Notes: generated from the letters alone by a model not told the origin. Shown: positions 35,001 to 44,775, counted from the first letter of the stretch. The stretch is 64,000 bases of DNA from Trematomus loennbergii (GCA_012861695.1 JAAOOA010000155.1:528001-592000); one strand, 5' to 3'. Made by a program: numbers and translations.

Positions 35001-35587
35001 CACAAAAAATAAACAATATTTTCAGGAAATCTTGTTTATCTGTTTGTTAATTTAACACATGCACACTAGGGATGGGACATTAGAAAACGTCATGTCACGA
35101 TTTTCCTGTCCGAAGTATTCTCCTGCTAAATATTTAAATATTCTGCATTATAAAGTGTTTTTAGAAAGAAAACATTGTGTGGTTAGTATATGTTAATTCT
35201 TACACTTTCTACCATGATAGTCAGACAGCTTTTTAAAGCAACTCATGTGGAGCTATTCACAATATCACCAACAATGGAAACTCAACACAATGGACTTATT
35301 GTGAGTGTTTTTATACGAATCGGCAATGAATAAAAGACCTTAAAAAAGGCAAAAGAAGCGGATCAAACCCAAACCCTGCTACCATCCACTGAGGCTCTGA
35401 TTCACCCTCTGCAGACACATTTCAACACTTGACAACTGTCTGGTTTCAGAGGCTGTTTCCCACCGACTGAAGTCCTCAGAGACACAGTCAGACTTTATTA
35501 GCCCTCGCGAGCAGCTGCAGCTCTCAGAGCAGAGGAGGGATGAGTGTGACACTCCTCACAACACTCCTGCACACAAAGGCAGCCTGT

Positions 35588-35649
<62 letters not shown>

Positions 35650-37341
35650 AAGCAGACGTTCACTGAGTGCTGTCGCTGATCCAATGAAGTCTGAGGAAGT
35701 CTGGATTGTTGTTAACACCGAGTCATCAGTCAGCACACTTATGTCACCCAGTTAAAAGCGGTTTAAAAGCCTGACTGGCAAACGTTCTATCACTTGAAAC
35801 TATAAATATGATTTTACTATATGTGGACTGAGAGGGAATTTAATGTCATCCTAGTAGTAATCATAGGGAACCTTTATATTAGACTTATTAATTGGTCTTG
35901 GCGATACATTGATATATCAGTGTTTGAGTACACATTATATACATGTCACTTGTTAGACGCTTTGTCCAAAGCGACTTACATACTCAATACTGTGGGCAAT
36001 CCCCACAGGAGCCAATTTGGGGTGAAGTGTCTTGTCCAGGGACACAACGACATGCTGACTGCAGTGGGGTTCGAACCTGTGCTTCCCTGATACGAACACA
36101 AACGCACTAATCCACTGCGCCACACGTCAGGAAACGAGAACCAAGACACTGTACTATAAAAATATTTGGCATTTTTATTAGAAGCTCTTCAGGTTAATGC
36201 TTTAACTTGGAAGTGTGGCATTAAGTGCATATCGTGGTCCCAGCTGTCCTGATCATAATAAATACGCTGATACAGCCTAGCTCTTGAATGTCATATTTGG
36301 AATCTGTTACCTGAAACAATACAGCATTAGGCTTTAAAAACATCTCTTATTTGACATTACAATTTTACAAAATGTAAGATTTCTGCTGCTACAATGTTTT
36401 TATCCAAGGAAATGACTATATATGATCAAGTAAGACACCCAATGATTTACAAACACCATGTCTTTACTGATGGTGGATACCACATACCTTTAGGACACAC
36501 ATTACAGTTAACCTCCTACCTACACCCTTCTTTACCTGAACCCCACCCCTCACGTGACCCTGCAACACAGTCACCTAGCACCTCTGTGGCTTTTTCATAA
36601 TCAGTTGTGAAAATTCCTGCAACATTTGAAGGCACCACCCCTGTATGCTTTATCTTTTGCATTAAAGTGAACCAGGAAGGCTGAAGCACACTAGGTGACG
36701 CCCAGAGAAAAGGTCGAGGAAAGTCTGATAATTTGATAAATTACATTGTATATGGTGTGCTAACATTAATACTCTATAAGCCTGCCTTTAAGTTAAACTT
36801 TCAGATCACAACACGTAAGAAAAATCACAGAATAGAGCTGACGTTAACAATGTAAAAGATTACCGTAAAGCGTAGAATATTGCCTTAAAAAGTAAGCAAA
36901 TTGACAGATGAACTCAATGCCATTTACAGTAGAGTTAAAAATATTAAAAGAACGTAGATAGTATAAACTCACGTGTATTTAGCGTTAAAGTCAGAATAAT
37001 TCCGTAAAAAGTAATAAAATGACAGAATAAAGCTAAAAAATATTTACCGTAAAGCTCAGAATACAAGTGCACTCGAACTCTAGGGGCGGTTTGTTTGCCC
37101 ACCGGCTAGCTTTGTTTTGTAGCACCTCTGCTAAACAAAACAAATAAAAGTTAATAAAGCTAGTTAACATTAGTGAGCTCATTATGACTAGTTAACTAAA
37201 TTAAATGCTGAGTTTTAGACTGACACGATTTCACATAGTGGACAAGAAGCAGAACAAAAGAGAGCCGTTGAATGAACACTTTACGGTACTCCCAAACTTA
37301 CACAACTGCCACCAACGGCTGTCCGGGATGAAATTCGACAT
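32039..37341 (-). CDS. tax1bp3: tax1bp3 (TIP-1, single PDZ), minus-strand copy
   Basis: Exon 1 at 37341-37302 reads MSNFIP, then GQPLVAV once one missing G is allowed for. Exon 2 (34885-34766) is an intact 40 codons: KKLRQGDNLILGFSIGGGID and QDPGQNPFSDDKADK, with the carboxylate-binding loop LGFSI of the PDZ domain. Exon 3 (32353-32277) is 77 bases instead of 78; an A is missing in the MGDKIMQ codons. Exon 4 (32188-32039) is intact, from VNGYDMTMMTHDQARKRLTK to MGGYQRQ and stop. The product would be about 128 residues, close to the usual 124. The donor after exon 1 (GTT/GTGTAAGT) is ambiguous by two bases. This is the better copy and may be the functional gene if the two single-base gaps are assembly errors. 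Intron 2 carries the GAA/TTC tract. Confidence 0.88.
32441..33356. repeat. 0.9 kb GAA/TTC trinucleotide tract
   Basis: Some 300 GAA units with occasional GAGAAG or AAAG slips. It lies in intron 2 of the minus-strand tax1bp3 copy, so the transcript would carry UUC repeats. The + copy has only a 7-unit TTC run (about 24119-24141) in a longer unique stretch here. Long open frames in the tract are artefacts of the period-3 repeat. Confidence 0.97.
34105..34335. repeat. 46-bp VNTR in tax1bp3 intron 2 (minus copy)
   Basis: About five units of CCACATGTACCAGCCATTGT plus TAACCAATCAGAAGTGCTGTGCT; each unit contains an ATTGG/CCAAT word. The paralogous array has about two units. Confidence 0.85.
34498..34700. 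mobile_element. Short TIR element in tax1bp3 intron 2 (minus copy)
   Basis: Inverse counterpart of 22839-23061, with inner ends AAAGCAACCCAACGGAAGTT and AACTTCCGTTGGGTCGCTT. It is present in both tax1bp3 copies at the same place. Confidence 0.75.
34960..35930. other. Intron 1 of the minus tax1bp3 copy, with a GT microsatellite
   Basis: A GT repeat runs at about 35587-35646. The surrounding sequence (35380-35560) is moderately GC-rich but gave no exon. Confidence 0.5.
35936..36125. mobile_element. Fish dispersed repeat, tRNA-like B-box
   Basis: Contains GACGCTTTGTCCAAAGCGAC near the start and GGGGTTCGAACCTGTG near the end, followed by CCACTGCGCCAC. This is a common fish repeat arrangement with a B-box-like GGTTCGAACC. 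Its exact class is uncertain. Confidence 0.6.
36126..37290. other. Remaining intron 1 of tax1bp3, AT-rich
   Basis: Contains a segment with repeated TTACCGTAAA-type words (about 36860-37070) that looks like a decayed short element. No coding evidence. Confidence 0.4.
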
Positions 37342-37497
37342 TGCGCTGCTACTATATTTAAAGTTATAAACAAATAAACTAACTAAAAAGCTACCACCAG
37401 CTGTTATTTTGGGGTAAAAAGCTCTTGATAGTGGGACAACTTGGTAGATTTACTCCATAAATCCCAGGCTGGAAAACCAACTGCTCTGCTTCCAGGG

Positions 37498-37505
37498 TGA
37501 CGTCA
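37498..37505. promoter_or_regulatory. Full CRE palindrome upstream of tax1bp3
   Basis: TGACGTCA lies about 157 bases upstream of the minus-strand ATG at 37341, a normal position for a CREB/ATF site in a TATA-less promoter. Function is inferred. Confidence 0.45.
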
Positions 37506-37600
37506 CCTGGCGTATCAAGCCTATCAAGTTAGCGCGTTTAGTAGCACGGGGTAGCTGGTGAGGGCGGTGTTTAACAGTCGGGTTTGACCATAGACGTATA

Positions 37601-38491
37601 GGGTCATTCCAGAATTGGAGGACATTTCATGTCCCCCATAAAAAAATCTTGTTGTGTTAAATATACTTGTCTTGAGACAAGATGCATATAAAGTTGTAGA
37701 AAAAGTGGTTTCAAAATATTATTAAAATATCAAATAGCTCTCGAACAAAACACCCCCTAAAATTGCCTTTTCTCTTGTCCCAGCTCTTGGTGACCAACTT
37801 GCATGTCAAATATAACATTTAAAATAGGGTTTTTATTACTTGTTTGTATTATTCTATTGATATATGTGTCTTGTAATGGTAAAATCAATTTGTTAAATCA
37901 TAAACACATTTTAAATAACAGTAATTTTGCACAGAAGGTGTGTCGCAACCCTGTTACCGAAACCTTTTTAGCTTGGCAGAGGAAGTGAAAAAACTGTTTG
38001 TCGCATGACACAGTGGAAAGGACATCAGCAAGCCATGTGCTACTACCATGGGTAGACCAAAAACTAAGTCCTCTCTTTTATTTGTAATATATTTCCAATC
38101 TTGTCACTTTGAAGGAGTGTGGCACTCATACAAACGCAACCCTGTTACTCAAATTATGAGACTAAACAAATTAATTTCAAATGTATCTTTCTTTAGTTAA
38201 ATATCTAAGTGTGTCCATTTCCTTGACAATAGCATTACATTGTGCAGCTAGCATTAATTCCTGAGGTAAAAGCTAAAATTAGCATTGATTTTCAACCCTG
38301 TTACTATAATTAGAGTAACAGGGTTAATTCTTCATTGGAAAATATACATTTGATGCCTTAGCTGGGCAAATCACTTTTTTTGATGGCTTATTATCTGTTT
38401 TTCCTAAATACATAACAAAAAATAATAAAATGAAAGGTTCATTTTTCAAAAATGTTGGTGTCTAAATTGTCCTCCAATTCTGGAATGACCC
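37601..38491. mobile_element. 0.9 kb element with perfect 24-bp TIRs
   Basis: Left end GGGTCATTCCAGAATTGGAG and the exact complement at the right (to 38491). Flanks read GTATA and ATATAG, allowing a 3-base ATA duplication. The phrase CAACCCTGTTAC recurs at about 37948, 38139 and 38293, the last followed by its inverse GTAACAGGGTT. No transposase frame; the short frame at 37803-37988 has no recognisable domain. Confidence 0.85.
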
Positions 38492-39200
38492 ATATAGACG
38501 ATATCTAATCTTATTTCCCATCATAGATAATATCGCCCAGCTCTTTACAAATAAATAAAACTAAGGCGAGAAACTAAAGGTGAAAGATTGTGTGATAAGT
38601 GTAAATAATACATATATTTAGAGGCTCTTTTCCCCTAAAAGCATGATTTTTATTTTAACACGTTATAAATTAATTAACATGGCTGTTAATCGTTTTCTGT
38701 TGAGGATGCACGATTTGGAAAAAATGCATTTATGTTGCCTGATAAAATATAAAGGGCCAAAATGATGAGTTTATTATTTAATTACTTAATTGTTAAGTGT
38801 AAAAACGATAGCACATTCTTCTTCTTCTTCTTCTTCTTTTCTTCTTCTTCTCTTCTTCTTCTTCTTCTTCTTCTTCTTCTTCTTCTTCTCTTTGGTTTAA
38901 TGGCGGTTGGCAAACAGCTATAAGGTGCATTTACCGCCACAAACGATAGAACATTGGTGAAGGAAACTGAATCTACAGGTGGTTAATTGGTGTTAATTGA
39001 TTGCTCTCTCCAGGTGAGGGTTAGAGACCCCGCCCTCCTGACCATCAGCTGATCGAGGCTGTGATTGATCAGCTGGTCTGAAGGAGTCCTTTAAAGTTTA
39101 GTCCAGCTCCCTCTACCTGGTCCACATCCTCAGGTGAGACCACTTCACCTGGAGAACAAGAACCCTGAAGAAAGGAGTCTGAAGGAATGAACTAGCAGTC
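38492..39200. repeat. Spacer with CTT microsatellite
   Basis: A CTT tract runs at about 38816-38891. It is followed by GGTTTAATGGCGGTTGGCAA...GGTGCATTTACCGCCA, the inverse of the LINE tail seen at 40111-40160. A copy of the block CCTCAGGTGAGACCACTTCA occurs at about 39128. Confidence 0.65.
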
Positions 39201-39620
39201 AAATATGCAAAGTGTTGGGTAAACTCCCATCGTGCATCTGCTCTCTGATCACACAGAGAGGTGCAGGTAGCTATTGCCTGAGATCACATGATGTGGTTTT
39301 GTTAAATGTGCAAGTGCAAGGACTGACTTAGGTACGAAAGCTTTTATGTGTGCAGCTCCTCTAACTTGGAACAGTCTGCAAACGATTTGAAACTGAGCAA
39401 ATTGGATCCACTGCATGTTTTTAAAGCTCTGATAGTGCAATGATACTTGATACTGTTGGTACTCGTCAATGTGCTAGGTATGTACATGTAGCCCTGTAAA
39501 TACGATGTCCTTTTGTGTTATCTGTTGTTTCATGTTTCATGTTGTAACCTACTTGCTGCAGGTCTCCCTTGAAAAAGAGATTGATGATCTCAATGGGACC
39601 ACCTGCTTAATGAGTCCTCA
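39200..39620 (+). mobile_element. LINE 3' end ahead of the gas5-like locus
   Basis: Contains a WNSLQ-type reverse-transcriptase C-terminal relic (GCAGCTCCTCTAACTTGGAA) and the LINE 3' phrase CCCTTGAAAAAGAGATTGAT plus GATCTCAATGGGACCACC. The tandem duplication of the gas5-like locus begins within this tail, near 39553. Confidence 0.65.
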
Positions 39621-39839
39621 GGTGAGACCACTTCACCTGGAGAACAAGAACCCTGAAGGAGAGGAGGAAATCAAAGAACCATCAAATCCCAGCTTAAACA
39701 AAATGGCAGGACGAATGGGACGGAGGAGTTCAGGGCAGACATCTTTATAATGTTCAGAAGAAAGTTGGAGAAACGAGAGAAGTCAACAGAAGTAAAAAAA
39801 GAGGACGACATTTCAAGAAGGAGATTTGGTCACACAGGG

Positions 39840-40175
39840 CTAAATATTAAATAACACACTATTCATTATGAAAAAACAGGTAAATGCGAGTATTGTGGTC
39901 ATTTTGAAACAGTGGAGCACATTTATTTGCAATGTCTCAAATACCATGAAGAAGGTTTGTTACTAAAGGAAGCACTGCACAGAAATCGAACATAAAAATA
40001 TAGTTGAGGAGTTCAGGGATGTAGCATACAGGGCAGTGTTTAGGCTTTAAAAAGGACAGGAATTATATTAAGAATTTAGATTAACACCGAGCTGATCCAC
40101 TCCATTTCAGAAGGTGGCGGTAAATGCTCCTGAAAGCTGTTTCCCAACCGCTATAAAACGATAGAAGGAGAAGCA
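39840..40175 (+). mobile_element. LINE C-terminal fragment and 3' tail (unit 1)
   Basis: Reads KTGKCEYCGHFETVEHIYLQ, a C-x2-C ... H-x4-C knuckle found at the C-terminus of fish LINE polyproteins. Then come a 3' UTR with GGTGGCGGTAAATGCTCCTG, CCCAACCGCTATAAAACG and an AGAAG-rich tail. The same fragment occurs in unit 2 (about 42695-43020). Confidence 0.75.
40151..40160 (+). promoter_or_regulatory. TATA-like box of gas5-like copy 1
   Basis: CTATAAAACG lies about 80 bases before the first donor (40232) and within the 3' tail of the upstream LINE fragment. Unit 2 has the same box at 43001-43010. Use as a promoter is an inference. Confidence 0.4.
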
Positions 40176-40411
40176 GCAGCAGCAAACACATATCTGTGAG
40201 CTGAGAGAGAACCAGAGAGGAGCCAACAGAGGTGAGAAACACTGCTCTTTTCTTAATACTCGTTAATTAAGAAATATATTGATTTGTTTTTTAGGCAGGC
40301 CTCTGTCTCCCACGTGTTCGATGCTAATTAGCATATGAGCTAATGTTGTTGATTAGCTCATATGCTAATGTCTTTATCCTCTTAAAGTCTCCTCACTGCA
40401 GCTTTCCCGTG

Positions 40412-40483
40412 TATATATGATGATTAAAATGTTGGTAGGGACAACTGAATATTTGTGTAGAATGCCAACCGCTCTGACTGCAC
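40412..40483 (+). ncRNA. snord74: SNORD74-like box C/D snoRNA, copy 1
   Basis: C box ATGATGA (40417-40423), core TGTTGGTAGGGACAACTGA, then GAATGCCAACCGCT before D box CTGA (40474-40477). A CCCGTG/CACGGG stem flanks it. It closely matches vertebrate SNORD74 as remembered. Confidence 0.9.
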
Positions 40484-40770
40484 GGGAACAAGTTAAACTA
40501 TTCTGTTTTAGAGCTAGCTGCTGCATGTTTAAGAGTTAGCCTATTTAGATGTGTTGCATGTTATAACTAAATGCATGATTTTGAATATCTCCCTCTTCTG
40601 GTTGCAGGCCTCAGGACAGGATCTCTGCAGAATGGATCTGGACATTAAATGGTGAGGAAACAGAAATGGCTTCATTTTGATCTGAGGTGGAAAGTTACCA
40701 AGATCTAAGTACTTCTACTTTTACTCGAGTACTAGATCTGAGTACTTCTCCACCTCTACTCTGATTGTTA

Positions 40771-40839
40771 AACTGGTGATGTTTAATTATATAAGAGTAG
40801 TGGACAGAAGTGATTTCTGAAACTTAATGGCTGAAGTTT
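40771..40839 (+). ncRNA. snord75: SNORD75-like box C/D snoRNA, copy 1
   Basis: C-like box GTGATGT (40776-40782), core GAGTAGTGGACAGAAGTGAT plus TTCTGAAA, D box CTGA (40831-40834). The core matches SNORD75. Confidence 0.85.
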
Positions 40840-41034
40840 AACTGATAGCATGCTAATGTTAGCAATGTGCTATTTCACTGTTTACAAAAGTGAAGCATTT
40901 TTTCCAGATGTGTTTTTAATCAGAGTTCTTGATGTTGTTCAGGTGGAAGAAGAAGTCTCTGAGCTGGGAACCTCCTCAGATCCTCTGCTGTGAGTTACTC
41001 TATCTGCTCAATGAAGAAACTACAGATTTCAACT

Positions 41035-41107
41035 GGAAGTTTGTGATGATTTAGTATAAGAGTAGTGGACAGATGTGATATCTGAGAAACCATACGCTGA
41101 CACTTCC
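41035..41107 (+). ncRNA. Second SNORD75-like snoRNA, unit 1
   Basis: C box GTGATGA (41043-41049), core GAGTAGTGGACAGATGTGAT shared with the previous snoRNA, D box CTGA (41097-41100). A GGAAGT/ACTTCC terminal stem closes it. Confidence 0.85.
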
Positions 41108-41379
41108 ATTTAAAGCTATATATTGTCTATGTCTCCATGTTGTGGAGCTAACGAGGGTTTGTGTCCACAGGTCTCAGAGACATGAAGCCACATGTGAAGC
41201 TGAACAGACTGCCGAACACATAATCGCCACCGGCCCTTTATATAGACCAGCCTCTTCGACTTAGGACCAGAGATGCGGGCATGGCTACACGACACAGAGT
41301 TGGACCTCTGACGTTACACGAAAGATGTGAAGCTGAAACGAGGTGAGCCTCAGAGTTTCTTAAAGTCTTTCTCTCTCTC

Positions 41380-41457
41380 GTCTGTGATGACAGCATTTGC
41401 TACTCTCGACTACCTGGATGATGATACCTCCAACCCACCAGTTGATTTATCTGAGGC
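41380..41457 (+). ncRNA. snord76: SNORD76-like box C/D snoRNA, copy 1
   Basis: C box GTGATGA (41384-41390), guide region TTTGCTACTC, internal C' box ATGATGA (41418-41424), D box CTGA (41451-41454) within TATCTGAGGC. The arrangement matches SNORD76. Confidence 0.85.
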
Positions 41458-41600
41458 TCACACAGCCTGAATAAAACACTCTGAATATTAGAGATGGAGC
41501 TCATTTTACTCTGTGTTCCTGCAGGAGACGATCTGACCTCCAGGTGACCTCCAGATCAGGTGATGCATTGATCATGTCTCTAGCATCCTTTAAATGAATG

Positions 41601-41676
41601 TGTAAATGATGATCTTGAAACAAAACATTGGGAATCTCTCTGAATCAGAGTGAAAGAGAACTTGTATCTGATGCGT
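41601..41676 (+). ncRNA. GAS5-type box C/D snoRNA, unassigned, copy 1
   Basis: C box ATGATGA (41606-41612), guide ACATTGGGAATCTCTCTGA with an internal D'-like CTGA, D box CTGA (41668-41671). A relative occurs after the SNORD47 introns, where SNORD81 would sit in human. Confidence 0.75.
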
Positions 41677-41833
41677 GCAGACGAACAGACGCCTCTTTAT
41701 TAAAACATGTTTTCTAAAGTGAGTCCTCTCTCTTGCAGCTGCTCCTCTGATCCTCCTCTCCTCATGACCCTGGACTCAGTGACAGGTGACTTAAATATTC
41801 TGCTTGAAGTAGCATGAATGAAAGCGCTCCGAC

Positions 41834-41909
41834 ACCGTGATGAGAGCATAGTTCAGCAGATGAAACCATGAAGAACAAGAGCATTTGTCTTTCGCTCCTA
41901 GCTGAGTGT
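41834..41909 (+). ncRNA. SNORD77/80-like snoRNA, unit 1 first copy
   Basis: C box GTGATGA (41837-41843), CATAGTTCAGCAGATGA, guide GTCTTTCGCTCCTAG, D box CTGA (41902-41905). These guide blocks are those of SNORD80 and the related SNORD77. Confidence 0.88.
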
Positions 41910-42065
41910 CAGCCTCTCTGCTCATCAAGGACTCTTCATTCCTAGATCTTCTTCTAAAAGTCTCATTTCTCAGGAGCAGGAAGTTGTGATGATGCATGAA
42001 GTACTGGAGGACCAAAGGTCAAACTAAGGTGAGTTGAAGACTGAAATAAAGCTGTAACGTCTGAT

Positions 42066-42141
42066 ACAGTGATGAGAGCATAGTTCAGCAGATGAAACCA
42101 TGAAGAACAAGAGCACTTGTCTTTCGCTCCTAGCTGATGTA
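42066..42141 (+). ncRNA. snord80: SNORD77/80-like snoRNA, unit 1 second copy
   Basis: C box GTGATGA (42069-42075), the same guide blocks, D box CTGA (42134-42137) followed by TGT. It most resembles SNORD80. Confidence 0.88.
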
Positions 42142-42694
42142 TCACCTGTAGTTCTGCTGAGCCTCAGGTGTTTCTCTCTCTGTGATAATGAGACCCCTCT
42201 CTGTTTAATTCAGACATGAAGACCCCCTGCTGTCCAGGAATCTCCACCTTCAGTGTTCCTGGTGAGCATCACAGATTAGCATTTAGCCGCTAACATAACT
42301 CAGATGTGATGAATATGAATCAGGTCTCTGATCCCGTTGAGGAAAATTAGCATTTAATCTGAGTTAGCTTCAGGGAAACAAACCGGTCTTTTTATTCTGG
42401 GTTAATTTATACAACTTGCTGCAGGTCTCCCTTGAAAAAGAGATTGATGATCTCAATGGGACCACCTGCTTAATGAGTCCTCAGGTGAGACCACTTCACC
42501 TGGAGAACAAGAACCCTGAAGGAGAGGAGGAAATCAAAGAACCATCAAATCCCAGTTTAAACAGAAATGGCAGGACGAATGGGACGGAGGAGTTCAGGGC
42601 AGACATCTTTATAATGCTCAGAAGAAAGTTGGAGAAACAAGAAGTCAACAGAAGTAAAAAAAAGAGGACAAATATTAAATAACACACTATTCAT

Positions 42695-43020
42695 TATGAA
42701 AAAACATGCAACAGGTAAATGTGAGTATTGTGGTCATTTTGAAACAGTGGAGCACATTTATTTGCAATGTCTCAAATACCATAAAGAAGGTTTGTTACTA
42801 AAGGAAGCACTGCACAGAAATTGAACATAATTAAATATAGTAGAGATGTTGAGAAGGAGTTCAGGGGATGTAGCATACAGGGCAGTGTTTAGGCTTTAAA
42901 AAAGGACAGGAATTATATTAAGAATTTAGATTAACACCGAGCTGATCCACTCCATTTCAGAAGGTGGCGGTAAATGCTCCTGAAAGCTGTTTCCCAACCG
43001 CTATAAAACGATAGAAGAAG
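42695..43020 (+). mobile_element. LINE C-terminal fragment and 3' tail (unit 2)
   Basis: Counterpart of 39840-40175. Same CEYCGHFETVEHIYLQ knuckle, same tail and the same CTATAAAACG at 43001-43010. Confidence 0.75.
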
Positions 43021-43250
43021 CAGCAAACACAATGTGAGCTGAGAGAGAACCAGAGAGGAGCCAACAGGAGGTGAGAAACACTGCTCTTTTCTTAATACTC
43101 GTTTATTAAGAATATATTGATTTGTTTTTTTAGGCAGGCCTCTGTCTCCCACGTGTTCGATGCTAATTAGCATATGAGCTAATGTTGTTGATTAGCTCAT
43201 ATGCTAATGTCTTTATCCTCTTAAAGTCTCCTCACTGCAGCTTTCCCGTG

Positions 43251-43325
43251 TATATATGATGATTTAAAAATGTTGGTAGGGACAACTGAATATTTGTGTA
43301 GAATGCCAACCTCTCTGACTGCACG
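43251..43325 (+). ncRNA. snord74: SNORD74-like box C/D snoRNA, copy 2
   Basis: C box ATGATGA (43256-43262), core as in copy 1, D box CTGA (43315-43318). The base three upstream of the D box is T (CCAACCTCT) instead of G in copy 1 (CCAACCGCT). Confidence 0.9.
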
Positions 43326-43636
43326 GGAACAAGTTAAACTATTCTGTTTTAGAGCTAGCTGCTGCATGTGTAGGAGTTAGCCTATTTAGATGTGTTGCAT
43401 GTTATAACTAAATGCATGATTTTGAATATCTCCCTCTTCTGGTTGCAGGCCTCAGGACAGGATCTCTGCAGAATGGATCTGGACATTAAATGGTGAGGAA
43501 ACAGAAATGGCTTCATGTTGATCTGAGGTGGAAAGTTACCAAGATCTAAGTACTTCTACTTTTATTCAAGATCTGAGTACTTTTACTTTTACTCGAGTAC
43601 TAGATCTGAGTACTTCCACCTCTGCTCTGATTGTTA

Positions 43637-43705
43637 AACTGGTGATGTTTAATTATATAAGAGTAGTGGACAGAAGTGATTTCTGAAACTTAATGGCTGA
43701 AGTTT
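43637..43705 (+). ncRNA. snord75: SNORD75-like box C/D snoRNA, copy 2
   Basis: Identical in its core to 40771-40839; D box CTGA at 43697-43700. Confidence 0.85.
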
Positions 43706-43900
43706 AACTGATAGCATGCTAATGTTAGCAATGTGCTATTTCACTGTTTACAAAGTGAAGCAGTTTTTCCAGATGTGTTTTTTAATCAGAGTTCTTGATG
43801 TTGTTCAGGTGGAAGAAGAAGTCTCTGAGCTGGGAACCTCCTCAGATCCTCTGCTGTGAGTTACTCAATCTGCTCAATGAAGAAACTACCGATTTCAACT

Positions 43901-43973
43901 GGAAGTTTGTGATGATTTAGTATAAGAGTAGTGGACAGATGTGATATCTGAGAAACCATACGCTGACACTTCC
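43901..43973 (+). ncRNA. Second SNORD75-like snoRNA, unit 2
   Basis: C box GTGATGA (43909-43915), D box CTGA (43963-43966), same GGAAGT/ACTTCC stem as unit 1. Confidence 0.85.
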
Positions 43974-44243
43974 ATTTAAAGCTATATATATTGTCTGTCT
44001 CCATGTTGTGGAGCTAACGAGGGTTTGTGTCCACAGGTCTCAGAGACATGAAGCCACATGTGAAGCTGAACAGACTGCCGAACACATAATCTCCACCGGC
44101 CCTTTATATAGACCAGCCTCTTCGACTTAGGACCAGAGATGCGGGCATGGCTACACGACACAGAGTTGGACCTCTGACGTTACACGAAAGATGTGAAGCT
44201 GAAACGAGGTGAGCCTCAGAGTTTCTTAAAGTCTTTCTCTCTC

Positions 44244-44321
44244 GTCTGTGATGACAGCATTTGCTACTCTCGACTACCTGGATGACGATACCCCCAACCC
44301 ACCAGTTGATTTATCTGAGGC
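44244..44321 (+). ncRNA. snord76: SNORD76-like box C/D snoRNA, copy 2
   Basis: C box GTGATGA (44248-44254) and D box CTGA (44315-44318) are kept. The internal C' box has become ATGACGA (44279-44286 region) instead of ATGATGA. Confidence 0.8.
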
Positions 44322-44464
44322 TCACACAGCCTGAATAAAACACTCTGAATATTAGAGATGGAGCTCATTTTACTCTGTGTTCCTGCAGGAGACGATCTGA
44401 CCTCCAGATGACCTCCAGATCAGGTAATGCATCGATCATGTCTCTAGCATCCTTTAAATGAATG

Positions 44465-44540
44465 TGTAAATGATGATCTTGTAACAAAACATTGGGAATC
44501 TCTCTGAATCAGAGTGAAAGAGAACTTGTATCTGATGCGT
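44465..44540 (+). ncRNA. GAS5-type box C/D snoRNA, unassigned, copy 2
   Basis: C box ATGATGA (44470-44476), guide ACATTGGGAATCTCTCTGA, D box CTGA (44532-44535). Confidence 0.75.
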
Positions 44541-44699
44541 GCAGACGAACAGACGCCTCTTTATTAAAACATGCCTTTTCTAAAGTGAGTCCTCTCTCTT
44601 GCAGCTGCTCCTCTGATCCTCCTCTCCTCATGACCCTGGACTCAGTGACAGGTGAGTTAAATATTCTGCTTGAAGTAGCATGAATGAAAGCGCTCCGAC

Positions 44700-44775
44700 A
44701 CCGTGATGAGAGCATAGTTCAGCAGATGAAACCATGAAGAACAAGAGCATTTGTCTTTCGCTCCTAGCTGAGTGT
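44700..44775 (+). ncRNA. SNORD77/80-like snoRNA, unit 2 first copy
   Basis: C box GTGATGA (44703-44709), guide GTCTTTCGCTCCTAG, D box CTGA (44768-44771). Confidence 0.88.

Larger units (their letters stand above)
40180..42261 (+). ncRNA. gas5: gas5-like snoRNA host gene, copy 1
   Basis: A chain of short non-coding exons with GT-AG junctions: to 40231, 40608-40651, 40943-40989, 41171-41342, 41525-41559, 41739-41785, 41974-42028 and 42214-42261. The introns hold box C/D snoRNA candidates in the order SNORD74, 75, 75-like, 76, an unassigned type, and two of 77/80 type. Human GAS5 has the order 74, 75, 76, 77, 44, 78, 79, 80, 47, 81, which supports orthology. No long reading frame spans the exons, as in GAS5. 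This copy ends at the duplication junction and lacks the SNORD47 introns and the terminal exon. Its transcript may read into copy 2. Confidence 0.85.
39553..42416 (+). repeat. Tandem duplication unit 1 (2.86 kb)
   Basis: The unit runs from CTTGCTGCAGGTCTCCC at about 39552 to the next occurrence at about 42416. It then repeats with small differences to about 45298. The junction joins ...TTATACAACTT (gas5-like intron) to GCTGCAGG (LINE tail) with ACTT microhomology. Confidence 0.92.

Noticed and set aside
39505..42682. 81- and 88-codon frames beginning MSFCVICC or MLQVSLEKEI
   Set aside because: They cover LINE tail sequence (LEKEIDDLNGTTC from the CTTGAAAAAGAGATTGATG tail) and not a host gene.
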